Positions 7,995-16,353 of a DNA stretch of 64,000 nucleotides are shown here, piece by piece. The DNA comes from Ectobacillus funiculus. Lineage in GTDB: Bacteria > Bacillota > Bacilli > Bacillales > Bacillaceae_G. The DNA lies in assembly GCF_004138295.1 (NCBI RefSeq), contig NZ_SCFM01000014.1:1-64000 (forward strand). Direction: 5' to 3'. The position numbers were made by a program, and so were the translations under genes. Position 1 is the stretch's first letter; each line of letters starts with the position of its first letter. The notes beneath the pieces are model-generated. The model ran no database searches. It saw only the letters and a program-made list of their open reading frames with translations, and was not told the DNA's origin.

Positions 7995-8126
7995 CACTGT
8001 AGGAAAGTATAATTTCCAGCTAGAAGTCATTCGACGTAGTGGGAAATTTTAAGGATACAGTGTAAGAGCAACTACGCCTCTGTCCTCGCCCAAGGGCGGG
8101 GCTCGCCAATCGGCGAGTTTTCTCTA
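7995..8126 (+). repeat. dispersed repeat, copy 4
   Basis: Full copy of the GT/AC arm subtype: CACTGTAGGAAAGTATAATT pairs toward GGGAAATTTTAAGGATACAG. The terminal CTCGCC-AATC-GGCGAG hairpin is followed by TTTTCTCTA. A short hairpin with T-tract (AGGGA-agaa-TCCCT then GATTTT) lies directly before it. It is antisense to both flanking genes, unlike most copies. Confidence 0.9.
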
Positions 8127-8182
8127 ATATAACGAGAAGATGTGTATTTCGTGTGAACTTTTTATAGAATATAGGAAAATTG

Positions 8183-9994
8183 TCAAGATCCGTGTTCAGG
8201 TTTCTGTAGCTGGAAATAAAAGGTGACTCCGTCTTCTGAATTTTGTACACCGAAGGGAGCTTTGTGCAGTTCTAATATATGTTTAGTAATTGACAGCCCG
8301 AGTCCAGTTCCTCCTGTATGCCGGCTTCGGGATGCATCAATACGATAGAACCTATCCCATATCCTCTCTAAACTATCCTCTGGAATCGGCTCACCGGTAT
8401 TATGGATAATAACCTTTACTTCGGAGCCGTAATCATATGCACCAAGTGTAATACATTGTCCGGTAGGAGTGTGGCGAATTGCATTACTTAGTAAATTGAC
8501 TACCACCTGTTCTATTTTATTTCGATTTGCTTGTACGATAAGAGTTCGGTCTGCTTCAAGCTGCACATGCAGATGTTTGTTTTCTATGTTAAACGAAAGC
8601 TTTGCGTGTACTTGGCTCAATAAATCGCCGATAGAAAAGGGAGTCATTTTCAGCTTATACGTCCCGGATTCGAGCTTCGCAAGCTCCAACATCTCCAAAA
8701 TTAGCGTATTCATGTTGTCGACTTCCTCTAAGATGACATCCGTATAATAGTCTGTATCTGAACTTATTTTGTCTTTAATTCCTTCTGCAAAGCTACGAAT
8801 CACGCTAAGTGGGGTTTTTAGTTCATGGGAAATACCCGAGATAAACTCTTTGCGTGTTCGCTCAAGCTGCCGCTCCTTTTTTACTTCCTCTTTGAGCTGT
8901 TCATTAGTAATCCGGAGCTTCTCAATACGGTCCTTTAAATTAACAGAAAGCGTATTAATACTCTTGGATAGGCTTCCAATTTCATCATGAGATATAACGG
9001 GAAGCTTTTGGCTGAAATCGAGGTTTGCCATTTTTTTTGTTACATTGTGAATTTCTAAGAGAGGGCGTGCAATCATTTTAGAAAAATAGAATGACAGCAG
9101 AATAATGATGAAAAATACAAAGATAAAGGCATACAAATAATAATGCTTTAGTACATTCATCGCTTCATCAACGGGCTGGAGCGATGTCATTGCAAAGGCA
9201 AATGCTTGAATCTTTCCGTTTTGCATAATAGGCTTTACAAACACTTGATTCCGAACCTCTTCATTTTCCTGAAACGAGTACGTAGTCAGCTTTCGTTGGT
9301 CTGCTTCCCCGAGACGCACCGCAAGTTCCCAACTTTGTACCGCCTGCATGAGTGAATCCACATTACTAATAAAATGTAAGTCAGCTTTCAAAGGAAGGTG
9401 CAGCTTTGTAATATATCCTTCGGTGTCAATCATAAATTGGTGAGAGTCAAGTTCATCCTTAATCATATCCCACTGAATGCCAAAGGCTTTCAAATCTTCA
9501 ATGACACTGTCGCTCCGCCATTTTTGATTTTTTGTCTGTATTGTTACAGGTATAATTACATTATCCTTTAAAATCCCTTTTATAAATACATGGTCACGTT
9601 CTTGGAGGGAGAGGTTCATAAATGACGAATAGGCTTCTCCGTTTAGAATGGTGTTTAATGGAATATAAAATGTTTTGTTTGTGTTAAGTTCTTTTATTTC
9701 CATATAATAGTAATCCTCGTCCTGTACGATGCCATTTCGATCGAGCAAGAGCAGCTGTGCGTTCGTTTGCTCGTAAAATCTTTGCTTAAGCTGCTTGACT
9801 GTAGTAAAATCTTTCCTGCTATGTTCATAGTCTGTGACAAATTCCTTAAACGCTTGTTGCACACGATCAGTTTTTTTCTGTATATAAAACTTTTCTAAAA
9901 AAAGGGATTGTCCGAGAAAAAAGAAAAGAAATGTAATGGTGAACAATCCCACTGTTAATAAAAATAGCTTCCAAACAACGCTTTCTCGCTTCAT
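8183..9994 (-). CDS. orphan sensor histidine kinase
   Basis: A 603-residue membrane kinase. TM1 at about 7-30, a large extracytoplasmic domain (about 31-285), TM2 at about 286-305, HAMP about 306-358, then HisKA with phospho-acceptor H390 (FISGISHELKTPLSVIRSFA), N-box VVNLLSNAIRHTP and ATP-lid GTGLGLSITKHILELH. It should autophosphorylate and signal to a response regulator, but no regulator gene is adjacent on either side. The ATG has AGGGGG five bases upstream. The gene is bracketed by repeat copies 4 (plus) and 5-6 (minus). Extracytoplasmic domain family and signal unknown. Confidence 0.9.
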   Translation of the reverse strand: MKRESVVWKLFLLTVGLFTITFLFFFLGQSLFLEKFYIQKKTDRVQQAFKEFVTDYEHSRKDFTTVKQLKQRFYEQTNAQLLLLDRNGIVQDEDYYYMEIKELNTNKTFYIPLNTILNGEAYSSFMNLSLQERDHVFIKGILKDNVIIPVTIQTKNQKWRSDSVIEDLKAFGIQWDMIKDELDSHQFMIDTEGYITKLHLPLKADLHFISNVDSLMQAVQSWELAVRLGEADQRKLTTYSFQENEEVRNQVFVKPIMQNGKIQAFAFAMTSLQPVDEAMNVLKHYYLYAFIFVFFIIILLSFYFSKMIARPLLEIHNVTKKMANLDFSQKLPVISHDEIGSLSKSINTLSVNLKDRIEKLRITNEQLKEEVKKERQLERTRKEFISGISHELKTPLSVIRSFAEGIKDKISSDTDYYTDVILEEVDNMNTLILEMLELAKLESGTYKLKMTPFSIGDLLSQVHAKLSFNIENKHLHVQLEADRTLIVQANRNKIEQVVVNLLSNAIRHTPTGQCITLGAYDYGSEVKVIIHNTGEPIPEDSLERIWDRFYRIDASRSRHTGGTGLGLSITKHILELHKAPFGVQNSEDGVTFYFQLQKPEHGS

Positions 9995-10125
9995 GTCTGC
10001 CCCCTAAGTTGCCTTAATTATTTGCTTCATTATAGCAAACGGATGAACAGACGGATGGAAAAATCAGAAGTTTATCCTAATGTTTGTTATTATTCAGCGT
10101 TTGTGCTTCTTGTTCTGAGGTATAT

Positions 10126-10259
10126 TAAAGAAAACTCGCCGATTGGCGAGCCCTGCCCTTGGGCGAAGACAGAGGCGTAGTTGCCCTTATACTGTATTCC
10201 TAAAATTCCCCACTACGTCGAATGAACTTTCAGCTGGGAATTTATACTTTCTTACAGTG
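10126..10259 (-). repeat. dispersed repeat, copy 5 (tandem with copy 6)
   Basis: Full 134-bp minus-strand copy of the GT/AC subtype (CACTGTAAGAAAGTATAAAT at its 5' end) with an intact CTCGCC-AATC-GGCGAG terminator ending in TTTTCTTTA. Read leftward it starts directly after copy 6. Confidence 0.95.
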
Positions 10260-10393
10260 TAAAGAAAACTCGCCGATTGGCGAGCCCTATCCTTGGGCGA
10301 AGACAGAAGCATAGTTGCCCTTATACTTTGTTCCTAAAATTTCTCACTACATTGAATTGTCTTCCTACTAGAAATTTATACTTTCTTAAAGTG
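10260..10393 (-). repeat. dispersed repeat, copy 6 (tandem with copy 5)
   Basis: Full 134-bp minus-strand copy of the TT/AA subtype (CACTTTAAGAAAGTATAAAT at its 5' end). Read leftward it begins directly after the T-tract of the deoD terminator. It differs from copy 5 at many positions, so the pair did not arise by simple recent duplication. Confidence 0.95.
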
Positions 10394-10395
10394 TA

Positions 10396-10437
10396 AAAAA
10401 ACGGAGCTTGTCGTTGCAACGACAAGCTCCGTTTTTT
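10396..10437. terminator. terminator downstream of deoD
   Basis: A perfect palindrome of two 21-base arms (core ACGGAGCTTGTCGTTG) flanked by A6 and T6, 24 bases past the deoD stop. It is functional in either direction. Repeat copy 6 starts behind its leftward T-tract. Confidence 0.9.
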
Positions 10438-10460
10438 CGGAAAAGACCTCCCCCACTGCT

Positions 10461-11168
10461 TTACAATTGTGAGGCCGCCTCAAGTGCAATTGTAATCATA
10501 TCGTTAAATGTTGTCTGCCGCTCTTCAGCTGTTGTTTCTTCACCGGTAAAAATATGGTCACTTACTGTTAATACAGATAGTGCGTTCACACCATACTTTG
10601 CTGCTAATGTGTATAATGCTGTTGTTTCCATTTCGACAGCTAATACACCATAATCACCCAGTTTTTTTACCATATCCATGCTTTCGCGATAAAATATATC
10701 GGCTGTTAGTACGTTTCCGACACGTACATATAATCCTTTTCCAATGCCTGCTTCGTACGCTTTTCTTAATAAATCAAAGTTGGCGCATGGCGAAAAATCA
10801 AAGCCGGGGAAAGTTAAGCGATTGATGCTAGAATCTGTACACGATGTCATAGCAAGAATAACATCTCTCACCTTTACATCCTTTTGAATACCGCCGCATG
10901 TACCAACACGAATCAAATTCTTTACACCGTAGCTTTGAATGAGTTCGTTCACATAGATAGAGATAGAAGGAATCCCCATTCCCGTGCCTTGAACAGATAC
11001 ACGCTTTCCTTTATACGTTCCTGTAAAGCCGAACATACCGCGTACATTGTTATAACACGCTGCATCCTCTAAAAATGTCTCTGCAATATACTTGGCGCGT
11101 AACGGATCACCAGGAAGCAAAATCGTTTCTGCAATCTCACCTTGCTTGGCCTCGATATGAATGCTCAT
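10461..11168 (-). CDS. deoD: purine nucleoside phosphorylase, DeoD type
   Basis: A 235-residue DeoD-type purine nucleoside phosphorylase (phosphorolysis of purine nucleosides to base plus ribose-1-phosphate, hexameric family of about 235 residues). Visible motifs: [15 protein letters not shown] near the N-terminus (phosphate site), [42 protein letters not shown] (purine/ribose site) and [17 protein letters not shown] (catalytic Asp). The ATG has AGGGGGG six to seven bases upstream. Single gene, leftward, with the palindromic terminator downstream. Confidence 0.97.
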   Translation of the reverse strand: MSIHIEAKQGEIAETILLPGDPLRAKYIAETFLEDAACYNNVRGMFGFTGTYKGKRVSVQGTGMGIPSISIYVNELIQSYGVKNLIRVGTCGGIQKDVKVRDVILAMTSCTDSSINRLTFPGFDFSPCANFDLLRKAYEAGIGKGLYVRVGNVLTADIFYRESMDMVKKLGDYGVLAVEMETTALYTLAAKYGVNALSVLTVSDHIFTGEETTAEERQTTFNDMITIALEAASQL

Positions 11169-11657
11169 GAATTGTCCCCCCTAAATATATGTAATCCAAA
11201 TTATACAATAGTGCGGGAAAGAAAACGATAAGAAAGCTGTGGATGAAGCTGCTTGAACAATTGTAGTATGCACGTCTGCTGCAGAAATCAAACTTTGGTG
11301 AACCCTTTCATATAAATGAGTGGAATCGAGCAGACTAGTAGCAGGATGACGAAGTTTTATGCCAGCTCATGCTTTATCATCTTTTGTCATCGGAATGTAT
11401 CATCTGCAAAAAGAGGGGACAGGTGGTGAAGGTGGCAAGGAAAGCATTGAAACCGTCAATCATGTGAGGAAAGAGAGGGTTTCAATAGAAAAGGCTGACA
11501 TTAGTCCAAACGGAACCGTTAGTGTAACTGCGGAAATTGCATAAGAAACGTTAGGTGCATTTTCTTTTGATGAGCGAATTGGACGAGAGACAGCTGGACA
11601 AAAGCAAGAATAGACTTATTACACAACCAATAATCTAGTGATAATGGAGGATGAAAC
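11169..11657. other. gene-poor stretch between deoD and a small gene
   Basis: About 490 bases with no firmly supported gene. The only coding-like frame is the short one at 11359-11544, listed separately. I see no repeat copy and no strong hairpin here. Confidence 0.5.
11359..11544 (+). CDS. doubtful small open frame
   Basis: A 61-residue frame, unrecognised. Only the C-terminal half (ESIETVNHVRKERVSIEKAD then ISPNGTVSVTAEIA) reads like protein. The ATG at 11359 has no ribosome binding site. It may be a remnant or a chance frame. Confidence 0.25.
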   Translation: MPAHALSSFVIGMYHLQKEGTGGEGGKESIETVNHVRKERVSIEKADISPNGTVSVTAEIA

Positions 11658-11798
11658 ATGAAGAAACAGCCATCAAACTTTACAGTCGCACATATTACTG
11701 ATGATATGCACATGCGTTTAAAGCAAATTGAAGAGGACTTCGAGCAAAAATTAGGAAAGAAAGTTGCTCTTGTCGCCTATGAGGAGGAGAAGCGTTAA
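11658..11798 (+). CDS. 46-residue conserved-looking small protein
   Basis: ATG at 11658 with GGAGG seven to eight bases upstream, TAA at 11796. The 46-residue product (MKKQPSNFTVAHITDDM then HMRLKQIEEDFEQKLGK and a charged end EEEKR) is soluble and helical. The strong initiation site and balanced composition support a real gene. Function unknown. A short hairpin with TTCTTCTT lies downstream and repeat copy 7 starts directly after it. Confidence 0.6.
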   Translation: MKKQPSNFTVAHITDDMHMRLKQIEEDFEQKLGKKVALVAYEEEKR

Positions 11799-11825
11799 AA
11801 GAAAGGGCAGCCTTGCTTCTTCTTA

Positions 11826-11959
11826 CACTATGGAAAAGTATAGATTTCCAACTAGAAGCGAATTTGGCGAAACAAGAAATTTTAGGAATACAGTATAAGG
11901 GTAACCACGTCTCTGCCTTCGCCCAAAAACAGATCTCGCCAATCGGCGAGTTTTCTTTA
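11826..11959 (+). repeat. dispersed repeat, copy 7
   Basis: Full 134-bp copy, moderately diverged (CACTATGGAAAAGTATAGAT; GAATTTGGCGAAACAAGAAA). It has an intact terminal hairpin CTCGCC-AATC-GGCGAG and TTTTCTTTA. It ends 10 bases before the Fur box of the next gene, insulating that gene from upstream readthrough. Confidence 0.93.
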
Positions 11960-11969
11960 ACTTTTCAAT

Positions 11970-11988
11970 TGACAATGATTATCATTGT
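11970..11988. promoter_or_regulatory. Fur box of the FhuF-like gene
   Basis: TGACAATGATTATCATTGT contains the 7-1-7 motif TGACAATGATTATCA (one mismatch) inside the longer palindrome ACAATGATTATCATTGT. It lies about 45 bases before the FhuF-like start, so iron repression is expected. Confidence 0.88.
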
Positions 11989-12031
11989 TGGTAGGATGGA
12001 AGAAAATATGAACGGAAGAGAAGGGGTTATT

Positions 12032-12781
12032 ATGGAGGAGTTGTGGAATAAGTATCGCATTCGTACTATGGAGGCTGCAAGCGTTCATCTGGGGGGCAAA
12101 CAGCTGATTGATGGGAAAGGGCTTGAGGCTTCTTTACAAACAATACAAAGCATGTTCCGTACTCCTGATAAAAAAACAGCAGCTTCGTTGTTTATAAAAC
12201 GATATAATGTGTACATAGCTGTGCTAGAGGCTATGAGTTGCCGGAATGCGGAGACGCGGCTGTCACTCTCACAAATGTCATTCTCCTGTTCAGCTACTTA
12301 TATTTTTACGTACGCCCCAATGTTATTTACGAAGCGAAGCAAACAAAGTCGTGATGCGTGGCGAGAGCAATTGCTGCAAGAGTTATTCCAAGAGCACCTT
12401 TCTGTCATGATTGCGTCGCTCGAACGTGAGACAGGGTTCTCAGCTTCTGTGATGTGGTCGCATATCGCGTATTATATTCATGTTATGTACGAGAGATGGA
12501 TTCGCGAAGAAACGGATCCATTGATACAAGAGCGAATTATAGCTGATTTTGCTTACCTACAGAAGCTGCCTGCAAAGTGGTTCGGAGCACGTGACCAAAA
12601 TCCGCTGTGTGTGTCATTTTCTTGCATGAAACATCCTATAGAAGACAAGCCGGTACTTGTCCGAAAAACGTGCTGTCTGAACTATAAGACAGAAACTAGC
12701 AAGGGGCCTTGCTATACCTGTCCACGTTTATCGGAGCAAGAGCGTCTTGAAAAAATACATGCATTATCTAAAAAGGCATAA
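12032..12781 (+). CDS. FhuF-like ferric siderophore reductase, [2Fe-2S]
   Basis: A 249-residue protein matching the FhuF family, which reduces ferric iron in hydroxamate siderophores in the cytoplasm using a [2Fe-2S] cluster. The diagnostic C-terminal cysteine motif C-C-x(10)-C-x-x-C is present (VRKTCCLNYKTETSKGPCYT then CPRL). The upstream segment SVMWSHIAYYIHVMYERW matches the family W-S-N/H core. ATG 12032 has GAAGGGG five bases upstream; ATG 12008 is an alternative start. The open frame extends back through repeat copy 7, which is fortuitous. Preceded by a Fur box. Confidence 0.88.
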   Translation: MEELWNKYRIRTMEAASVHLGGKQLIDGKGLEASLQTIQSMFRTPDKKTAASLFIKRYNVYIAVLEAMSCRNAETRLSLSQMSFSCSATYIFTYAPMLFTKRSKQSRDAWREQLLQELFQEHLSVMIASLERETGFSASVMWSHIAYYIHVMYERWIREETDPLIQERIIADFAYLQKLPAKWFGARDQNPLCVSFSCMKHPIEDKPVLVRKTCCLNYKTETSKGPCYTCPRLSEQERLEKIHALSKKA

Positions 12782-12801
12782 TAGATTTTATGTCTTTTTA
12801 T

Positions 12802-12829
12802 TTGGAAAAAAACGGAATAATGTTACAAT
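12802..12829 (+). promoter_or_regulatory. sigma-A-like promoter
   Basis: TTGGAA (12802-12807), 16-base spacer, TACAAT (12824-12829), 28 bases before the ATG of the 12857 gene. Confidence 0.5.
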
Positions 12830-12856
12830 AGAAGAAAAACAGTCGGGTGATAGCGC

Positions 12857-13639
12857 ATGAGAAACATAACGCTTGGAATGACGGTTTTATTTCTTGTTCT
12901 TCTTGTTGCGGCATACGTACATAAGCAAGGAAGTGGAACAGAACGTACAGTTTCTCTGATGAAGAGTGGGGTGAAATGGGAGGTTGAAACAGCGGCTATT
13001 GGCAAAAAAACAAAGGTTTCTTTTATTATTCAAGATGACAAGGGGAAGGGCCTTCGAGGCTTGAATGACGAAAAACAAAATGAAATACGAGCTGTAATTG
13101 TACCGCCGGATATGAAGGAGTATATAGAAATTCAACCTTCCTTTCTCGGAAAAGGAGCGTTTATGTTTACCCATATTTTTAAGCAAAAGGGGGAATATGC
13201 TGTCTTTTTGTACGAAAAAAACAAAAATATGCGGCAATCCTTTGCAAATACAAGGATAACAATTGGCCAAGATAGCGAGAAACAGCAGAGTTTAGTTCCG
13301 GATTCCTTGTTAACAACAGAAATCGGACCATATAAAACATCTCTTGTGTTTGATGCACTGCGAGTGGGAAAAATGGAAACATTAACCTTTCAATTCCCAG
13401 ATAAGGGAGGAAGGCTGCGCTTTCGTTCGGAAAGTGGAGAGTTACCTTCCTTTCTGTTTGTAAATGAATCAAAACGTTCACTTGTACACACCGTGGCGCA
13501 GGACCAAGAGGGGAAGAAGGAACTCTCGCTGGCTGTTACATTTCCTGAGGAAGGATTGTATAAAATGTGGGGGACCTTCTATGTAAATGGCAGGGAATAT
13601 CATCGGGATTTTGTTGTACAGGTCGGGAGTAAAAACTAG
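12857..13639 (+). CDS. secreted/anchored protein with two beta-domains, unknown
   Basis: A 260-residue protein, not recognised. Residues about 5-22 form a signal anchor. The exported part looks like two consecutive beta-sandwich modules (about 30-138 and 150-258), each ending in a tyrosine-rich strand (KGEYAVFLYEKNK and EGLYKMWGTFYVNGREYH). This resembles YtkA/FixH-like or Ig-like exported domains. No lipobox or metal motif is seen. Own promoter-like site upstream, weak terminator at 13708-13747. Confidence 0.7.
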   Translation: MRNITLGMTVLFLVLLVAAYVHKQGSGTERTVSLMKSGVKWEVETAAIGKKTKVSFIIQDDKGKGLRGLNDEKQNEIRAVIVPPDMKEYIEIQPSFLGKGAFMFTHIFKQKGEYAVFLYEKNKNMRQSFANTRITIGQDSEKQQSLVPDSLLTTEIGPYKTSLVFDALRVGKMETLTFQFPDKGGRLRFRSESGELPSFLFVNESKRSLVHTVAQDQEGKKELSLAVTFPEEGLYKMWGTFYVNGREYHRDFVVQVGSKN

Positions 13640-13707
13640 AAGCTATATAAGAGCTATTGAAGAACTAAATACTTACATGTCAAGGAACGGAATATAGTAA
13701 ATGCAAG

Positions 13708-13747
13708 AGAAGACAGATGCTGCTGTAGGAATTTGTCTTCTTTTGTT
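13708..13747 (+). terminator. weak intrinsic terminator
   Basis: AGAAGACA (13708-13715) pairs with TGTCTTCT (13734-13741), followed by TTTGTTTT, downstream of the 12857-13639 gene. Confidence 0.5.
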
Positions 13748-13871
13748 TTAACATGACAGAGCTATGCAGTAAACAGACTGCTTTCTTTTTTGTATTTTCT
13801 GAAATATTTTGGAAGATCAAGAAAACATTTATGGTAAGATACAAGTAGGAGAGCAAAAGAGGGGTGAGACG

Positions 13872-14279
13872 ATGATTATAAAACAATTCAGCGGATACGA
13901 GCTGACGAAAGCGCAACCGAATACATCCGAGGATTATTTTAATCGTTCAGAAGTAACCTACATAACTAATGGAGAAGAACGGACGCTACATGTCCTATAC
14001 GTTCGTTATTTCGAGGAGCAGCTGCAACAATTTACACCGTTTGCAGGAAATCCGGTATTTCAAATCGAAAACGAAGATATAGCATTTAAGGACATCGCTG
14101 CACTTGCCTGTTTACTGCATGACCCGGAGATGATCTCTCGAAAACGTGTGTATATTAATACAACTGAAGAACTTGCCCCGTACTTCGAGGTACACGCTGT
14201 TGAAAGATTAAAAGAAATTGCTGCCGAGTGCCGTAAAAATGGCGGCGTCCTAGTAAAGGAAGAAAACAAAACAGCATAA
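13872..14279 (+). CDS. conserved-looking protein of unknown function
   Basis: A 135-residue soluble protein, not recognised. ATG 13872 follows GAGGGG at a good distance; the frame upstream lacks another site. The middle (RTLHVLYVRYFEEQLQQF) and C-terminal half (FKDIAALACLLHDPEMISRK) are amphipathic. It precedes ypuI by 35 bases in the same direction and may be co-transcribed. Confidence 0.7.
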   Translation: MIIKQFSGYELTKAQPNTSEDYFNRSEVTYITNGEERTLHVLYVRYFEEQLQQFTPFAGNPVFQIENEDIAFKDIAALACLLHDPEMISRKRVYINTTEELAPYFEVHAVERLKEIAAECRKNGGVLVKEENKTA

Positions 14280-14314
14280 ACATAAAGTACAAGAATGAAG
14301 AGGGGGAATATAGC

Positions 14315-14806
14315 ATGTCCAATTCTGTAGTGGAAAATCAAACAAAGCAAGTAGAAGCCTTTTTACAGGATGTTGTTTCTGTTATGACAGAGTACATGAA
14401 TCATCACACGATTATATCCTTGCTTGAAGAGTCCGAGAATGGAAATAAGGAATACTACGAAGGGCTTCTTGCCGGGATGCGCCGCTTACTTGTTTTTTGC
14501 GAGGAGGGTTTAGATGCGTGCCGCGTTCTAGTCAAAAGCACTCCGTTTCGTAAAGGAGCAGCGGAGCGCATGCTCTACAAAATTTATCATCAGGTCATAT
14601 GTGAGTTTTTTACACCTAAAAACGATTATTGGTATGAAAATAGTCGTTCTGCTTATACGGGAAAAAATGCCATTGCATTTACTATGACACCACCTCTTTC
14701 CGTACAGCAGCTTATGAAATCACTTGAAGGTAAATTCCAAGTGATGCGTGAGGAGCTGGAATACTACGAAACAGATTATCAAACGAAAATGATTCAGTCG
14801 CAGTAA
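14315..14806 (+). CDS. ypuI: YpuI-like protein (DUF3907)
   Basis: A 163-residue soluble protein that I match to B. subtilis YpuI (DUF3907) by the N-terminus (MSNSVVENQTKQVEAFLQDV) and by its place upstream of dacB-spmA-spmB. Function is not known. GAGGGGG precedes the ATG by nine bases. The segment RMLYKIYHQVICEFFTPKND then YWYENSRSAYTG is the most distinctive part. A strong terminator follows immediately, then repeat copy 8. Confidence 0.8.
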   Translation: MSNSVVENQTKQVEAFLQDVVSVMTEYMNHHTIISLLEESENGNKEYYEGLLAGMRRLLVFCEEGLDACRVLVKSTPFRKGAAERMLYKIYHQVICEFFTPKNDYWYENSRSAYTGKNAIAFTMTPPLSVQQLMKSLEGKFQVMREELEYYETDYQTKMIQSQ

Positions 14807-14834
14807 AAGCAGCCGAATACGCTGCTTTTTTTTT
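14805..14834 (+). terminator. ypuI terminator
   Basis: AAAAGCAGC (14805-14813) pairs with GCTGCTTTT (14821-14829) with T9 following. Repeat copy 8 begins six bases after the T-tract. Confidence 0.88.
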
Positions 14835-14839
14835 CATCG

Positions 14840-14968
14840 CACTGTAAGAAAGAATAAATTTCCAGCCGGAAGTGAATTCGACGTAGGCGGAAATTTTAGG
14901 AATACAGTATAAGTAGGGCTACGCCTCTGTATTCGCCTAACGGCTCGCCAGTCGGCGAGTTTTCTTTA
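14840..14968 (+). repeat. dispersed repeat, copy 8
   Basis: 129-bp copy of the GT/AC, CC/GG arm subtype (CACTGTAAGAAAGAATAAAT; GGAAATTTTAGGAATACAGT) with the shortened 3' half CGCCTAACGGCTCGCC and an intact terminal hairpin plus TTTTCTTTA. Confidence 0.93.
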
Positions 14969-15048
14969 TCCTTCTTTTTGTTGGCGTCATAGTAAACCGT
15001 TAATTGGAATACATTTAGAAGGTATAGCGATGAAGCGGGGGTGTCTCC

Positions 15049-15966
15049 ATGATGCAGCGGGAACTGTTCGACCATTATTTTCACGAGGTGGAACATTGGT
15101 GTGAAAGTGTACTTCACGTATTGGATAGCCGGGCGATGGAAATCTATGACGTTCATATATTAGAGTATCGAATTCAAATGCTGCTCGAGCAGCTCAAAGG
15201 ACAAAATGCCGACTATAATGTAGAGTTAGTTTATCAAATTAGCGATGATGTAGAACATATTCAGCATCATTTGCAAGAGGTGCTAACAACTGGGCATTAC
15301 GAGGAATATGCCGCGTATGAACGGGGCTATGAAAGGGAGCCTGTCCCAATCGGAGGACACGTCCTTCCTCCGCTTTCTTACCCATACAACGCATTGGAGC
15401 CCTATATTGCAAAAGAAATTATGATGCTGCATCATGATAAGCATCATCGCAGCTACGTGGATGGTTTGAATAAAGCGGAGAAAATGATGCAAAAGGCTCG
15501 TAATACGGGAGATTATGATTTACTAAAGCATTGGGAACGTGAAGCGGCATTCCATGGATCAGGCCATTATTTGCATACTATTTTTTGGAGCAATATGAAG
15601 AAAGGAGGCGGCGGAGCCCCGAAGGGAACCCTGCTTCCGCAGCTTGAACAGGATTTCGGCAGCTTCGATCGGTTTCAAGCGCACTTTACAGAAGCAGCTA
15701 ATAAAGTGGAGGGATCAGGCTGGGCTATTCTCGTTTGGGGCCCGCGTTCAGGGCGTCTGGAAATTTTGCAAAGCACACTGCATCAGTTATTTACGCAATG
15801 GGATACGGTTCCACTCCTTGTTTTGGACGTTTGGGAGCATGCATATTACTTGCAGTACCAAAATAGAAAAGAGGAATATATTCGGAACTGGTGGAACGTT
15901 GTTGATTGGAACAATGTAGAGGAACGATTTCAAAAAGCACGGAAGCTGCAATGGCAGCCATTTTAA
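15049..15966 (+). CDS. sodF: Fe/Mn superoxide dismutase with N-terminal extension
   Basis: A 305-residue protein: a helical N-terminal extension (about 1-100) fused to an Fe/Mn superoxide dismutase domain (about 106-300). The metal ligands are all visible: H128 (MMLHHDKHH), H176 (YLHTIFW), D260 and H264 (LDVWEHAYYLQY). It converts superoxide to peroxide and oxygen. Length and extension resemble B. subtilis SodF rather than the roughly 200-residue SodA. Start ATG 15049 follows GCGGGGGTG. Ended by a strong terminator and repeat copy 9. Confidence 0.93.
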   Translation: MMQRELFDHYFHEVEHWCESVLHVLDSRAMEIYDVHILEYRIQMLLEQLKGQNADYNVELVYQISDDVEHIQHHLQEVLTTGHYEEYAAYERGYEREPVPIGGHVLPPLSYPYNALEPYIAKEIMMLHHDKHHRSYVDGLNKAEKMMQKARNTGDYDLLKHWEREAAFHGSGHYLHTIFWSNMKKGGGGAPKGTLLPQLEQDFGSFDRFQAHFTEAANKVEGSGWAILVWGPRSGRLEILQSTLHQLFTQWDTVPLLVLDVWEHAYYLQYQNRKEEYIRNWWNVVDWNNVEERFQKARKLQWQPF

Positions 15967-15998
15967 AAGCTTCGCCCATAGTCGGGCGAGGCTTTTTT
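15965..15998 (+). terminator. sodF terminator
   Basis: AAAAGCTTCGCCC pairs with GGGCGAGGCTTTT (one mismatch) with a T6 tract. It overlaps the stop codon region, and repeat copy 9 starts at 16000. Confidence 0.9.
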
Positions 15999-15999
15999 A

Positions 16000-16133
16000 C
16001 ACTTTAAGAAAGTATAAATTTCTAGCTAGAAGCCAATTCGACGTAGTGAGAAATTTTAGGAATAAAGTATAAGTAGGGCTACGCCTCTGTCTTCGCTCAA
16101 AGGCAGGGCTCGCCAGTCGGCGAGTTTTCTTTA
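16000..16133 (+). repeat. dispersed repeat, copy 9
   Basis: Full 134-bp copy of the TT/AA, CT/AG arm subtype, with CTCGCC-AGTC-GGCGAG terminal hairpin (loop AGTC) and TTTTCTTTA. Starts directly after the T-tract of the sodF terminator. Confidence 0.95.
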
Positions 16134-16290
16134 CAAGATACAAAAGTATAGCCTTTCAGAGAAAGCCGCCTAGCGCTTACGTTCTGCTCAGGTATTTGGC
16201 ATGCTCTTTGGCAGGAGCTAGGCAGATCATGCAGCTATTCCAGCATCATTTTCAGATGCGCTCTGTTTTTCCGTTCTTGCCGCTTTTCAA

Positions 16291-16318
16291 TCATAATTCC
16301 TAGGACAAAGCATACACT
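16291..16318 (+). promoter_or_regulatory. sigma-E-like promoter of dacB-spmA-spmB
   Basis: TCATAAT (16291-16297) and CATACACT (16311-16318) match the mother-cell sigma-E consensus. The start-to-start distance of 20 bases equals that of the spoIVA promoter here. The -10 box runs into the first possible upstream start codon at 16318, so translation must begin downstream at 16354. Confidence 0.65.
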
Positions 16319-16353
16319 TGTACAAAACTGGAATAGGAAAGGATGTGGAAACG

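Noticed and set aside
11813-12031. Long N-terminal extension of the FhuF-like protein
   Set aside because: It would translate repeat copy 7 and the Fur box; a good ribosome binding site precedes ATG 12032.
16318-16353. Upstream TTG start for dacB
   Set aside because: It overlaps the sigma-E-like -10 box, so it would lie before the transcription start.
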